Counted from the first letter of the stretch, positions 23,493 to 35,214 are shown. The stretch: 64,000 bases of DNA from Ceratodon purpureus (GCA_014871385.1 CM026426.1:23835437-23899436); one strand, 5' to 3'. Numbers and translations: made by a program. Notes: a model not told the origin generated them from the sequence alone.

Positions 23493-23526
23493 AAGGCCCG
23501 TTGGAGACCTCATTTTTCCCCTAATG
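23493..23526 (-). repeat. Right terminal inverted repeat of the 11-kb element
   Basis: AAGGCCCGTTGGAGACC at 23493-23509 is the exact reverse complement of the inner part of the left repeat. The outer part ends CCTAATG. Confidence 0.8.
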
Positions 23527-24503
23527 AGCTGTGCATTTGTGGATGAAGAGTATGGTCAAGAAGTCGTCTTTTGGGCTTCCCTTCTAAAACACAATCAATC
23601 CTTATAGGGTCCTCCTCTGAATCTCTCACTCTTCTGAAGGATCCCACTTCCTTTGACAGATACTCTGCGACATAGCCACAAGATTATTCCACTTCGTATC
23701 CTTTGGCAATACAACCCTCTAGTTTTGCCATGTTCCTAACACTAAAAGCAAAGCCAACGTTCTTGATTCCCCAGAATAGCAAATAAGCGACCAAAGCGAC
23801 ATGTTTTTGACTCGCGATCACTGCTGGGTTCGAAGCTGGTTTCCCGAGCACCCTCGGTCATGTTCGTCACAACAGACAAAACGTGGGGCCTGCCACCGTT
23901 TTTCTGTAGTACCTACGATGTCCAGCTCATTGTAACCTCGGAGTTGTGGATGCTCGTTGTGTGGCTGACGTGGTCCATTGGTAAATTCTGCCATCGCTCG
24001 TGGATGCAGTTCGCGCCGCTTTTGGAAGGATATCGGATCGTCAATTTCTAAATGTTGATGGAACTATTTTAGGTGAAGAATACAATGGTCGGACAGGTGA
24101 ATGTAACAATCTGAGGTTGAAAAACGCTGAGGTCTCCCGTTATATCCGCTCGTTGAGGACCTCATTCTCGGCATTCGGATTTTAGACCGCATGTGAAAAC
24201 GGAAATTGGGTATTTTGAATTTCTGGAAATGAAAATGACGTGGTCCAATCGGTTGGTATGTCACACGGATGAAGACTGGTTCATATTGGGGTGTGGAATA
24301 TTTGAGATTTCATAGAAAACAGTAATGTCGTGCATTGCGGCACGTTTCAAACAAGCATTTTTTCTGTAAATGCTAAATGTGTATTTCGCTCATAGGTACC
24401 CTGAAAATTGAGTAAACTAGGTGAATAATCACTAACGCTTGTTTTCCACCGGTGGCTTGTTTCTATTCCGTATACATTTGTTTCTCTGCTGCAATGTACT
24501 TAC
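23527..24503. other. No supported gene between the 11-kb element and the CHIP fragment
   Basis: The U-box exons of the adjacent CHIP-like gene would be expected on the minus strand here, but no U-box-like sequence can be read. No repeat structure was recognised. Confidence 0.5.
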
Positions 24504-26188
24504 ATTTCCTGGGGAATCAAGAGCGTCGGCTTTGCTTAATCCAGTGATATAAACGCACTTTAATGCAGATTGATGCCGACTACGGATTGTAGCCCCTTGT
24601 ACCCGCTCTGTATACTGAGCCGTGGCTAGCTCTTGCCATATATCCACTGCCATGCATGTAGTTACCGGGTAATCTTTCTCTTCCAGCATCCAATGCCTGC
24701 AGCAGACACACGCATATTCTGTAACTTCTTGCATATCTCGGTTCCGCACGTGTGCAACTATTTAGACAGACGACACAGAGCGAGGAAAACTTGAGCACCA
24801 AAACTTTACTCAAATAGAATACAATGTCTTCATCCGAGTAAGTAAATGCCATAGACATCTGCCACATTCCAATTTAACCTTTTTATATTATCAGAAATTT
24901 TTATAACGTAGTATGAACTGATAGTAGGCTGATATATTCTGTACGTAGAGCGAAACCTCAACAGATGATGCAATATATGTTTCATAAACTTTTTGTTGTT
25001 GCAAACGATCTTAAGAAGCACACCTTTTCAAGCTCCTTTGAACAGCATCTCCCTGCTTCTTTCTTTGCAGCAGCGCTAAGCCCCACATATAGTGTGCCTG
25101 CAATGTAGTTAACTGAATTTAGGCCCCATGCATCTCTCAAATTCAATGGCCTATTATGATCAGACACATCTAATTTTCCAAGTGCTTAGAGTAGCAATTA
25201 TGTTCAACGAGTTGATCTCGACGTGTTGATGTATATTACTAGTTTAAGCATCTTGATTTTCCTGCTCTAATAAAAAACGAACCCATTCCCAAAATACTGC
25301 ACAAGGGTGCCAGAGCCCTGTTGTACTAAAAGACTTTATTGAATTGCTCTAAAAAACACAATGATTATCTGGCCATTTCGTTTATACCTTGACAGACGTA
25401 TTGTCTAGCTCCAGAGCTTTCTTACAACCCCCTTCCACATTTACTCACTCGATGTCGAACAAAAGCAGTGGCACAGAAGTGAGTAATGGAATGCACTGCT
25501 CCAGTTTGTTGTTGGATTCTCCATGGCTCACATGAGCTATATTCTCAAGCAACTACTTGAAAAATTGTTATCAGGTTGTTCTATTATGTATCATAATATG
25601 AACATGTACCAGGCAAAACTCAGTTCTGAAAGAGGACACTGTGCACAGAGCACGAAAAGCAGTGCTTTGAGCCGGGAGCCTACTCTCAACCAAAACTATA
25701 ATTTGCAGTGCAAGACCGAAAAGGACAGACACTCTGGACAAAAATATAGCAGTAATTTGACTCCAAAATTTATTGACTTGCTTACTTGCGTCTCCGATGG
25801 CAGAGAGCACAGTTGGTCCAGTACATACCCGCTCATTCGGACACAGAGTAATTGCCTGCTCATAACACCCTATTTGTTAAAACATTTCCATGTGATCTTA
25901 GAACTGCAAGTACCTACGACTCTGGATATGTTGTTGACGACAATGGAGCATGCTATTACTTATATAGGCAGCAGTCCGGTTGCCCAACTCATATGCCGGA
26001 TACCAAAGACTGGAGCACATAATCCATGGTTACAAAGGTATATCAATATGGGAAAAAAAAATGGGAAGAGGAAGACCTCAGTGTAAGCCTTAATTGCTGC
26101 TGCTAGTCGGTCCTTCTTGAAGTACATGTTCCTCTGGGCCTTCAAAAGACTCCGCTTGTTTCTGCGGACTAGCCACCTCCCTCGCCAT
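24504..26188 (-). pseudogene. CHIP: CHIP-type TPR/U-box ubiquitin ligase gene fragment (U-box missing)
   Basis: Exons read on the minus strand. Exon 26077-26188 starts MAREVASPQKQAES and, after a 1-nt frame change, gives NMYFKKDRLAAAIKAYTE. A 27-bp exon at 25829-25855 encodes AITLCPNER. An exon ending at 25388 encodes VEGGCKKALELDNTSVK. Exon 25024-25097 encodes AHYMWGLALLQRKK. Exon 24504-24696 encodes ALDAGRERLPGNYM and, after another frame change, VDIWQELATAQYTERV. Together these are the TPR domain and the following helical region of plant CHIP, the Hsp70/Hsp90-binding E3 ligase of protein quality control. Splice sites (for example GTAAGT at 24503) are preserved. Frame changes, a stop in the third segment and loss of the U-box mark it as a pseudogene or captured fragment. 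Confidence 0.85.
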
Positions 26189-26861
26189 GTTTACTTTTCT
26201 CCCTGTCTCCCCTCTCTACTCAACTTTGCCTAAAGAACTTGAGAGGGTAATTCGACATCATCATGAACATGTGACAATGGTCACAAATAGCGTAGCTCTA
26301 ACTCGTCAACAAAATCGCAATGCACTTGATGACAGTGGACACAGTTAACCAAACTCCGAGCAATACCAACCAGAATCCGAGCAACCCAAACGCAGCATCA
26401 AACTCAGGCCCCTGTTCCTGAAAAAGTGCTTTCAACAACCAGCTCACACGCCGATTCTTCAACAACATCTTTGCCACTAAGGCCATTGCAAATAGCAATC
26501 AAGTGCCAGACGAATCCAATTATGGCCCGAGGTATGTACAAGCATCACACAAAATAAATCCCCCGCGAAAGAACCACTCAAAGAATAAGAGAGCACCAAG
26601 TATGATTCTCTGAATACAGCATTCCGCTCTAATGCCTAGGGAACTCTAGTTCGCCCATTATAACGCTCCGTAAGGATATACTTGGCAATTTCACTTGTTC
26701 AGTTGAAGTGGGATACACTAATTTCACGTGTACAAAAAAAGAAAAGAAAGGAGAACAGGGTGAAGTCGTCGACATTTCGACTCTTCATCATCAGGCAAAG
26801 GAATAGTTTAGTGTTCAATGAGATAATACAATGCACAGCCATTTGCTTGTAGGGCACTCAC

Positions 26862-27286
26862 CAAATCAAGGGGTGAAGGAAAGGCCATCATGACTGCAAA
26901 GCAATGTGTTGCTGTAACAACAACAACTTTCTTGTGCATCTCAGAAAGTTCAAATCCCTCTGCATATACAGCACACGTCGAAATTAAACGTCTTCATCCT
27001 CTCTAATAGTTACGCCGCCGTAATACTGACGAACTGAGTGCTGTGACTTTTAAGCTAAAGTGTACACATGAAGAGGAACTTAGACATGTCTGCGAGATCA
27101 ATAGGGTAGAGAATTCTCACCTAAAAGAGGCGAGTAAGCAGTCTGCCCAAAGAGAAGTTTAGCAGCACCTTTGTCAGCCACAACAACGGGATTGAATCTT
27201 CCCAGATTCTCCCCATCTTTGGATTTCAAGCACCATGAGCCCAAACCTTCATCCGCCCATTCAAGCCCAACTACTTGGACGCCATA
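26862..27286 (-). pseudogene. Two well-spliced exons of an unidentified plant gene
   Basis: Exon 27121-27286 reads YGVQVVGLEWADEGLGSWC, then GRFNPVVVADKGAAKLLFG, and ends at a strong GTGAGA donor. Exon 26862-26959 begins after TATGCAG, continues in the correct phase as GFELSEMHKKVVVVTATHC and FAVMMAFPSPLDL, and ends at GTGAGTG. Upstream, in-frame sequence IGTLVASKLPW (near 27.38 kb) may be a further exon. The coding quality is high, but I do not recognise the family. The rest of the gene is not found nearby, so I treat it as a fragment; an intact small gene is not excluded. Confidence 0.5.
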
Positions 27287-27289
27287 CTT

Positions 27290-27930
27290 GTATATTTTGT
27301 CATATTTTGTATGAACATGTCAAGTACCCGCTGAAAGTGCGAAGCACAGCGCCAGGGCAGCTTTGAAGCTACCAGTGTTCCGATCTGATCAGTCAACAGT
27401 CAGGTGTTCTGATTTCAACATGCGCTGTATATATGATCTTAGGTGATTTGTATTCTCCTGGTCACATGTGGCGATAAACCAAATCGGTGAAGAAAAGTTG
27501 ACAAAGCGACTCATGTAGCTAACACAAGTAAACAGGACTGCATCTTTACAAAAGTACGGTTTAGGGTTTACCCAGCCACATAAATGCCGCTGCTTCACAG
27601 AAGACATTCGCAAAGCCTGGAAAGACGTCAATGTCGTAGTAACTAGAAGTTCTGGAGTGACTTCACATGACATGACGTTCAGGTATCGGATAATAAAGGC
27701 GGACCCTTCCCAGCTACTTCAGCCGCAATCCTATTTAATTCCAGAATACGTCGAGATGAACCCGTGCTAATTGGAGAGCTCTTCTCCCTTGTGTATCAGT
27801 CCTGAGCGGTACACCACTTCATTCACATGAAACGCCAGGGAAATCATCTGATCCTCAGGAGGAAAGCATTTGTTCATCATATTGTAGTCGCATAGAATAT
27901 TGAGGAGCAATCGGACGTGTCTGTGCTTCC
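27290..27930. other. Possible further exons, unassigned
   Basis: Minus-strand open stretches occur near 27.6 kb (GFANVFCEAAAFMWLG behind a CTTTCCAG acceptor) and 27.76-27.90 kb (LNILCDYNMMNKCF, PPEDQMISLAFHVNEVVYR). They look codon-like but are short. I cannot link them to a product. Confidence 0.3.
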
Positions 27931-28413
27931 ATGTCGGGCCACATGTATTGCGGTACCACGCCTGCGGGAATGCCCACTATGGGGAAGAGTACTCTGTTAG
28001 GGTGGCTTGCAGCAGTCCACGGAATTTGTGAGAGATATCAGTTGGTGTTCCCTGAAGTTCCAGCGATCGGTCATTTCATAAACATGTCAAATGAAGAGGA
28101 GTGGAGCTTGGCAGTTTACCGCGAAGTTGACATGCTAGGAGAAATCAGTGAATTGCCTTACAGGAAATACGCTGAAACCCTCTGTGCCCAGAATCAGCAT
28201 GAGCTAAGTATGTTTGCATCACCGACATCTCCAATCGCTGATAATGACGACGATGACGGGCCTCCTCAAGCCAGGAACCAAAAAAAAAATTGTCGTACAT
28301 GTGTTTCGTTGTCCACTGTCGAGAGCACGGACAGTAGTGACACGGTAGATGCAAGAAGCGCCACTCCGAAGATGACAGGGACGACAGGAGAACACAGACC
28401 GCATAAAAGGTAA
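27931..28413 (+). CDS. Unknown acidic protein exon, paralogue of the ORF at 31.67 kb
   Basis: An open frame that aligns with the second ORF: LLGWLAAVHGICERYQLVFP (against LLGWLSEVHMRRESHSLMLP), VPAIGHFINMSNEEEWSLAV, and YRKYAETLC (against FGEYYRRHC). After about 75 residues both become acidic and Ser/Asp-rich. A GTAAGT donor sits at 28410, so the ORF is one exon of a spliced gene, probably ending near GEHRPHK. Start codon uncertain. No domain recognised. Two diverged copies 3.7 kb apart in the same direction suggest an old tandem duplication or two copies of one mobile unit. Confidence 0.5.
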   Translation: MSGHMYCGTTPAGMPTMGKSTLLGWLAAVHGICERYQLVFPEVPAIGHFINMSNEEEWSLAVYREVDMLGEISELPYRKYAETLCAQNQHELSMFASPTSPIADNDDDDGPPQARNQKKNCRTCVSLSTVESTDSSDTVDARSATPKMTGTTGEHRPHKR

Positions 28414-28505
28414 GTACACTCTATTGAATTTGAATCATGTGTGCTACGTTCATGGCCTAATTTGATTTTAGTTTCATTTTACCGTCTTCCATCTGCGATG
28501 CATTT

Positions 28506-28740
28506 TCAATTCAGGACACTATCGGAAATGTATGTAGGCGCAGATACTTCGTTTGAGGGAATCACTTGCGACTCTGGGGAGCCATTCTGTTTGTGAACAC
28601 CCAAGATGGAGGGCAGTTTGTTGAAGATGACAAATTTGGTGGACGGATCGGCCTGTTCTCCACTTCTGAGGCAGGTGTCGTAAAGGAGTGACAAAGTCCA
28701 CAGACCTTTTTTGGCTGCCACTTCGTTTTCCACGGTAGCA
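28506..28740 (-). pseudogene. Possible captured exon of unknown gene
   Basis: The minus-strand frame reads LWTLSLLYDTCLRSGEQADP, KFVIFNKLPSILGVHKQNG and then a polar tail to a stop at about 28506. The composition looks like real protein rather than a shadow ORF. Product not recognised. Confidence 0.35.
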
Positions 28741-28764
28741 CTCTGTAAGTCCGGACATAAACAT

Positions 28765-31660
28765 GATACTATATCTATTAGGGTATTACTCCTGATGGAA
28801 TTCCAAGAAGAACTATCATCTCATGGGAATCGGAGGTTTTGATACAGAGTGTACACTGTCATAGAACCTCCACCTGTAGCAAGGAAACGATAGACATGTT
28901 AAAATTCACCGTCATACATGGAGGGTTTGACCCCAAGTACGGTGGATCGCTACAGTGTTAGGCAGTTCACGTTTTGTTTTGTACACTTTCTTAGCTGAAC
29001 GAATACTCTGCATTCAGCATGGCATACTAATTTTGCTCCTACATATGAACTGTCAAAGTGGAAGCGGAAACATATCACGTCGTTGAGCCGTTCTAGTATG
29101 TTCAAAATACTTACTTCAGCTCTGGGCCTGCTTTAGGAAGTAGTTCTACATGATCTGGAAGTTGACGTCCGATAACCATTTCAAAATCACTAGTCCTGTG
29201 TCAAGAGGTAGATGTTACAAAATAAGATCTATACGTGGTGTTAACGTCAGAAAGGACATCGACTCTGCACACATGTTCTCATTCGGGGGATTGCAACTTT
29301 TTGTTTATTTAGTAATATGTGAATGCCTGTCAGTAGTTCACCATGTGACAATCTACAATTCCACATGAGAAATGAGTTACATATTCACTAATCTTTGACA
29401 TTATCCTTGGTATAGGTTTAGGTATTGGTGCGGATACTGTAACGAACATGGTGCCATGGCCAATGATGAACATTCATGGAAGTGAGTTTGACTGCAGATT
29501 TTTTTAAACGTAACATGTGAATGAGAATTGATGAGTTCCACGTATACGCACCTTCTCATTCGATGTTATGTAGCACTGTCTTTGGATTCTGCCATCGCAA
29601 CTCCTGTATTTGTGTCCACCGAATAAGAGACCTCTGCAATGAAATACCAATAACTTGCATTTTAGACCGAAATGAAAATCGTGAAAACAACACAGACATA
29701 CCACGACTCCAACTTGTTATTCTTCTCGATACTAAACCTCGAACAGAGTTTATTCCATGACGCGTAGCACTTCAACATCCGATGGTGCGTAATGTTTGTT
29801 ATTTTATCCTTGGCTCTATTTCTAATCATCCACCACGTCTGTTGATCATAAATCCAGTGAATTACGTAAAAAATATCTGAAGAACGCCTGCATCCCAAAG
29901 AAGAAGTCATGCATTCTCACGAGAAACAGAGGCCTAGGAGACCGGGTATGCAGCAGGGCCCGTGATATTTTAACCCTATCTTGCAAAACATTAGGTGCAA
30001 ATTTACAGAACCTTCTCCCTTATCTCCTTGACTGGAAAGCATAACTTGGCCTAGTCAGGTCAAATACGAGGTGGTGAGACTTTACAGAATTTCAAGTCAG
30101 ATAGCATCTTACCTACACTGTTGCCAGAATGAGGCTTGATCTACTTCTGGAATTACAAGTGTGCCGTTGAGTTATTGTGCAATGTTAACCATGTTGTGCG
30201 GAGTTGTGATAGAGGACAACATAACTCTTTAAAGTTCGAAACATCATTCTTATCTATGTCAGACGTCTTCATTATCACATGCACAAGCTGTATCACAGTT
30301 GCAACCAGTGAGAACTTGGGGCTATGGATTATTTTAAATACCTTGTTCAATTGGGAGGACAGAGGTCTTTACTGTATGCAACGCTCATAGTATCTGCAAA
30401 ATCTAGTGAGAAATCATCTCGTCACGACCGGAATCACAATAGGTGTTCAAAACTGCATCATTTTTTTTTCACCAAAAAAATTAGAAGACCACTGTCCAGG
30501 ACTTGTGAACCCAAACTCAAACAGGATGGAACCACTTGAGTTACATTCCACACTGAAAGAGTATCTGAGAAAGACATGGCAACTGTGATCATGAATCAAT
30601 TGATTGGAGTACGAGCTATATGATGTATACTTCTGCAAGCTTAGAATCAGGAGCATGTGAAGATCTGAAGGAGTTGATATCCTCCGAAATTCCTCATTGC
30701 TCACGCTGCAATCCCCGTCCGTGTCGATTGAATTGAACTATCCTTCTCCAAGAGATACACCTTTCAACAGTGAGCTCTCAAGTCATAAACCAGTTTAGCT
30801 CAAGATTTTTAATGCGGCAAAATAGTTGTCATTGCCCATCCTAACATGTCCTATATGTTAGTTATTCATCAGAGTGTTCACGCTAACTCAACTGCACGAA
30901 GCTCGTGCTCATCCAGACAGTCTCCATGAGAAGTTTTTACACTGGAACCCACGTCGCCTTCTTCTGGTTTTTTCCAGTACCTCAACATCCACCTATTCAG
31001 TTCATCCTGTGCAGCGACTGTTCTCGAATAACATACTGGTTGTCAGAAGTCCAGGTATACAAGTGTCGGTACATACAATAAATCCTTCACATACTCTACA
31101 AACACAAACATCCATAGGTTGAGAGTTTCACAGGGGGTTCATTACAAGTCAGATGGGCAATTTTCACACGTGCAAGCAAGGATATCCAAAATCTAAGGAT
31201 TGTACACATTATTTCCGAGAGGAGGTGGAGGTACACTGCAAGGACGTTATCTGTCTTAGATTTGTACGATGACAGGCCTCCCGGTTGCCTGTACAAGCTA
31301 GTTTTCATCAGTTCAATTGATAGCAATGACGTCAATTTCTTCTGTCTACTCCTATTTCAATCACTTCCATGGCATGGATTCGAAATTTAGTTGTAATTGA
31401 AAGATCTGCAAGCTTCACTTTCTGGAATCCTAATACTCTAGATGTAGGTTCTCTAGAAAGGACTCTATCTCAGAAGGCCAACTCAGACAACTACATACGT
31501 GCGGGTTTTAACGTTGGAGGTGATCACAATTTAGCATTCTCTTTCTGTTGCACTGTCTTTGATATCCCCTGGCAATTGTGGACTCTGTTTGCTGAGAGAG
31601 TCGCTCCACTCGTTTTCTCGCAGTGGTTTGATTCCGACTAGTTCTTGAACACCGCAATCC
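28765..31660. other. AT-rich interval without a supported gene
   Basis: ORFs of 60-90 codons occur on both strands, none with domain signals. The plus frame 31369-31641 (FCCTVFDIPWQLWTLFAERV) directly precedes the unknown ORF at 31668 and could be its upstream exon. Confidence 0.4.
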
Positions 31661-31667
31661 ATCTGAA

Positions 31668-32093
31668 ATGGATAAAGTTCTCCTTTTGGGTTGGTTATCG
31701 GAGGTCCATATGAGGAGAGAAAGTCACAGTCTCATGCTCCCCAATGTGCCAGCCCTTGCCATGTTCTTCCAGTTTTCTAACGAACATTGTTGGAGTGTTA
31801 TGTGTATACAGGAGGTGTTGTCGCTTGGCGCAGTGTCAGGCATTCACTTTGGCGAGTATTACCGACGTCACTGCCAATCTGCAAACCTCCGCGGATCATG
31901 TCATGAACACCCTATTCCCATCAGTGGAGATGGTGGCGATGATGATGCGAGCGACATCGGAGACTCGGCGCCATGGTCTGTGAGCTATACATCGATCGAA
32001 AGCAGTCGTGACTCTGCTCCATGGTTGCAGAGCTACGTAACATGCGAGAGCAGCGGTAGCAGCACGTCTCGAGCCCCGCATCCTCCGGAATAG
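31668..32093 (+). CDS. Unknown protein, second copy of the 27.9-kb ORF family
   Basis: 141 codons from ATG 31668. The N-terminal half aligns with the ORF at 27931 (LLGWLSEVH, NVPALAMFFQFSNEHCWSV, IHFGEYYRRHC). The C-terminal half is Ser/Asp-rich and contains an internal duplication: DSAPWSVSYTSIESS is followed by DSAPWLQSYVTCESS. It ends at a TAG (32091-32093), with no donor before it, unlike the first copy. Function unknown. Confidence 0.45.
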   Translation: MDKVLLLGWLSEVHMRRESHSLMLPNVPALAMFFQFSNEHCWSVMCIQEVLSLGAVSGIHFGEYYRRHCQSANLRGSCHEHPIPISGDGGDDDASDIGDSAPWSVSYTSIESSRDSAPWLQSYVTCESSGSSTSRAPHPPE

Positions 32094-33372
32094 CGAGCGA
32101 AATAGTTGGGCCAGCAGGATCCGGCGCCGTCCCTGGGCAGGTCTTGTCAACGGAGTCTCCACCTTGACTCTTTCCTGCGGGTGAGGTGAGTAAGTTACAC
32201 TGTACAAACCATCCCGACCAAGACGACAGTTTCCGAAGTTAAATGTTAGTCTAACAATGGCCGATCTTTTGCATTCTACGAAGCTCAAGTATTTACCTAC
32301 GTAGCCCTGTTCTGATTTCCCCTCTCATTTTGTACGAACGGTTCAAGGATTCCGACTTAGGGAGATTGGAAAATGTTAATCCAGTTTCTGCAGACTCGTA
32401 GGTAATCTTTTGGCTATGCACTTGAATGTGCAAATTTATGAACTTTCTACTTGGACTTTGTCTGTTAAACAATGTTGCTATTGTAAAAATTGATATTACA
32501 TCTTTCGGAACTTGCCTGCCTTTTGTCGCTGTGAAAGTGCTCATTTCGTTACGTCTGTAGCTCACTTACATCTGGTAGCACCACCGTATTTTTCTGCAAC
32601 CTGGTTTCCCTGCGAAGATTCCATGCAGTGGTATATGTCGAAAGATTTTGTTGCCATAGTTCAAAGAGAAATGTGTGAAATTCTTTTACATGAATTAGGA
32701 CTCTCTGTGGATATCCTAAACATTCAATTGCAGAGACGTAGTATCACCAAATCAGATTAAACCTAAGAAATAATTGAACATTATGCAATAGAGTAGGGAA
32801 TTAGAGAACTTACCGTTATCAATTCCGACCCCAACTCTCGCTCCCGCGCAAGCTTTTTGGCCCCTGCAAGAGAGAAAATAAATGTTACGACGCGTACATA
32901 GAGAATCCGTAGCAAGCTGCCATCACTTTTGAATTAAAATCATGGATATATTCCAACATTCGTGAAAGGGCATCCCATGAGTCTTAAGCCATCTTCTAAA
33001 CCAATAGTAAGAGAAGAAAAACCATAAATCATCCAGTCTAAGATGATTGAGATTTTACAGGCAAGCTCATTGCATTTGCACTGAAAGCTGAGAAATCAAG
33101 GCGTATTGAAAATGAGCAGGACTGGCATACTTCATGTACTGTATTAATTTCTGCACAAACCGTTGGGAAACTGTTTGATTTGACGTATTAACTCACAGCT
33201 AAGTTTACGTAGATACCGAAGACATGTCTCAAGTGTGGTTTCCAACTTTCCTAACGCTATACAGTGTACACAAACATGTGAAATTCCAGTTCAACATTGT
33301 GAGATGCATTTTTACTAAATTCTCTCGACAAATGACGAAGAATTTCAAAAAGGTTACTGATACCGAACATAC
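32094..33372. other. Interval with only faint exon-like pieces
   Basis: A minus-strand segment flanked by good splice sites at about 32828-32873 would encode AKKLARERELGSELIT. It could be part of an unidentified gene. Nothing else is supported. Confidence 0.3.
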
Positions 33373-33868
33373 CTCAGACCCTCCAGTGTACCCGCCGCAT
33401 GAGCCAAAATACTTCGTGAAGGTACCCATCATCACATCAATGTCAGCGGGGTCTACACCTTGCAGCTCACAACTGTCCTTTCCCGTTTTCCTATCCTGTG
33501 TGCTTCATCTAACTAAATGTAAGCCTGTGCGTTTGTAGAGAGGTCCTGGCTAGTGAAACTAAATACATTATATATATTGTGTCAATTGGTCAGGGAAAAA
33601 TAAGATTCCTATGAAGACGGGACAGAAATATTCGCTGTCAACACACTAAAGAGTTTTTGTACAGTAACAACAAGAGAATACAGATACTCTTCTACTCAAA
33701 AGGCAATTTGATAAACTATATTCGCGCTCAAGAACATCGAACAAGGACAGACAGACATACCTTATACTTCTTTGCCACTTGCACAATGTCCTTGAGTCGA
33801 CATAATTCGCCCTCCATACTGTAAATACCTTCAATAATAACAAGAATCTTATGCCATTTGAGGAATCA
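33373..33868 (-). pseudogene. LCB2: Serine palmitoyltransferase LCB2 subunit, two-exon fragment
   Basis: The upper exon (about 33761-33868) reads WHKILVIIEGIYSMEGELCR and DIVQVAKKYK before a GTATGT donor. The next exon (33373-33524) follows an AG acceptor. It reads AYI, an in-frame [11 protein letters not shown], a frame change, [18 protein letters not shown] and [18 protein letters not shown], and then a GT donor. This is the PLP-binding core of LCB2, which condenses serine with palmitoyl-CoA in the ER as the first step of sphingolipid synthesis. The DEAH and the TFTK lysine that holds PLP are both visible. The stop and frameshift make it a pseudogene. No convincing upstream or downstream exons were found, so only the centre of the gene is present. 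Confidence 0.88.
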
Positions 33869-35214
33869 CATCGCCAATGCAGTAAGTTGAACCTTCGGAA
33901 TGTCAAACTTGAGTTTCATAAAGAGTAGCGGGAGTTTGACATTCTGTATGTACATAACATTCAATCTTCCTGGATTGCCCTGCCGAGTATGCCTAAGAGA
34001 TCCAATATGCAGAGGCATTGAAAGTATCGCATAATGTCAGCATCAACTGAACACTTGAATAACAGTATCCCCTGTTACGCACGTCAGTAGTCTTATTAGA
34101 TGTATATGGAAGTAAGATACACATCTTGGGTAACAGATGACAAAGGGAGCAAAATGGTGTAAACGAGGTACAGAAGGCGTCAGTAGGAGCATGAAGGATC
34201 ACCACCGAATGGTGGATAATCGTTTCGGATATAAGATTAAAGTAGTGAATAATTGATGACCGATATATGGGTCACTACAAACTAGAATGTTGACAACGGA
34301 TCAGAATGCTCCGCACCATCCAATTATACCTGGAATATGACAGGAATCCAGAGCACGGAATGAAATATTAGTAGTGAAGTAAATTGTAGATGCCATTATT
34401 TGAATAAGTTATCAGGATAGTAAAGCTGTAGAATCACCCATGTGTTCTCCTAAGTATCCAACATAGTGGCATAACTAAAGCGGGTTCCAGCATTCCAGTG
34501 GTGGTAAAGAGAATTGGCTCCAACGAAGAACTGGATGGTTATAACGATATACATATACGGTTTCGTATACGGAATCGGGGTTGTGTCAAGTTTTAACACT
34601 GTAGACATTGGTCATCTGCACCGAGATACCGCACATTCATGTGCCACACGAAGTATCATGTTCCACTCAATCTCATCGAATTAGCTCAAACATCTTAATT
34701 ACGATTGTATAAGATTTTTTTAAAAATAACTGCCTGCACTATACGCACTATACACTATTGATGTCATCACAAATCATGCCAATTCCAGGTTGTAACTAAT
34801 TAAACCACATTTACATTTCCAGAGGAAGTAACTTAAACGTAGGTCATTAACGTTCAAGAATACACATAGAAAACCTTTATATATCAAAGCAACGACATAC
34901 ATTGTTACTTAGATAGACACTATACGTAAATCTATCTTAATGCGAATTCAATTCTGCAGAAGCAAAGAGTAAAAATGTCTTGTATCCATTACCATATCCA
35001 GAAAACACCAAAACTACAGCTTACAATGACTAAATGAAGTATACTGCAATCCTAAAAGCATCCTGCCCTCTGTGTACGTGCAATTGAATCATCGTGTAAG
35101 ATGCCCAAAGGTGTTCACGGGTGTGTCGAATCGGGCTTTTGCATTTCCCTTAAGGACTACAGAAGACATAAGTGAGTTGTGCAGTACCGTACCGTGAACG
35201 CTGTTGTAATCCTA
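33869..35214. other. AT-rich interval, nothing supported
   Basis: No LCB2 N-terminal exons could be read here, and there are no clear repeats or ORFs with domain signals. Confidence 0.5.

Larger units (their letters stand above)
12412..23526. mobile_element. 11.1-kb DNA element with terminal inverted repeats, three genes and a dispersed palindrome
   Basis: The limits are set by an inverted repeat pair (12412-12445 and 23493-23526). Inside are three genes: an unknown protein on plus (13.3-14.5 kb), a coiled-coil/RING-like protein on minus (15.5-17.4 kb) and a DDE-type transposase on minus (19.5-22.6 kb). The first two converge on a tandem-repeat intergenic region. The whole interval is more GC-rich than both flanks. 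It carries about 18 copies of GCTG-N-CAGC, a motif I did not find elsewhere in the window. The transposase gene is frameshifted, so this copy is probably not autonomous. No intact target-site duplication is visible, which suggests an old insertion or that my outer boundary is off by a few bases. The superfamily is not assigned. Confidence 0.75.

Noticed and set aside
23057-23524. 155-codon plus-strand ORF running into the right terminal repeat
   Set aside because: Arg-rich composition follows from GC-rich DNA; no domain. It ends inside the terminal repeat, as a chance ORF would.
12400-23540. Target-site duplication around the 11-kb element
   Set aside because: No matching flank of 2-9 bp was found with any reasonable choice of the outer boundary, so none is claimed.
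25523-26086. 187-codon plus-strand ORF
   Set aside because: It overlaps CHIP exons and introns on the opposite strand and shows no recognisable protein pattern.
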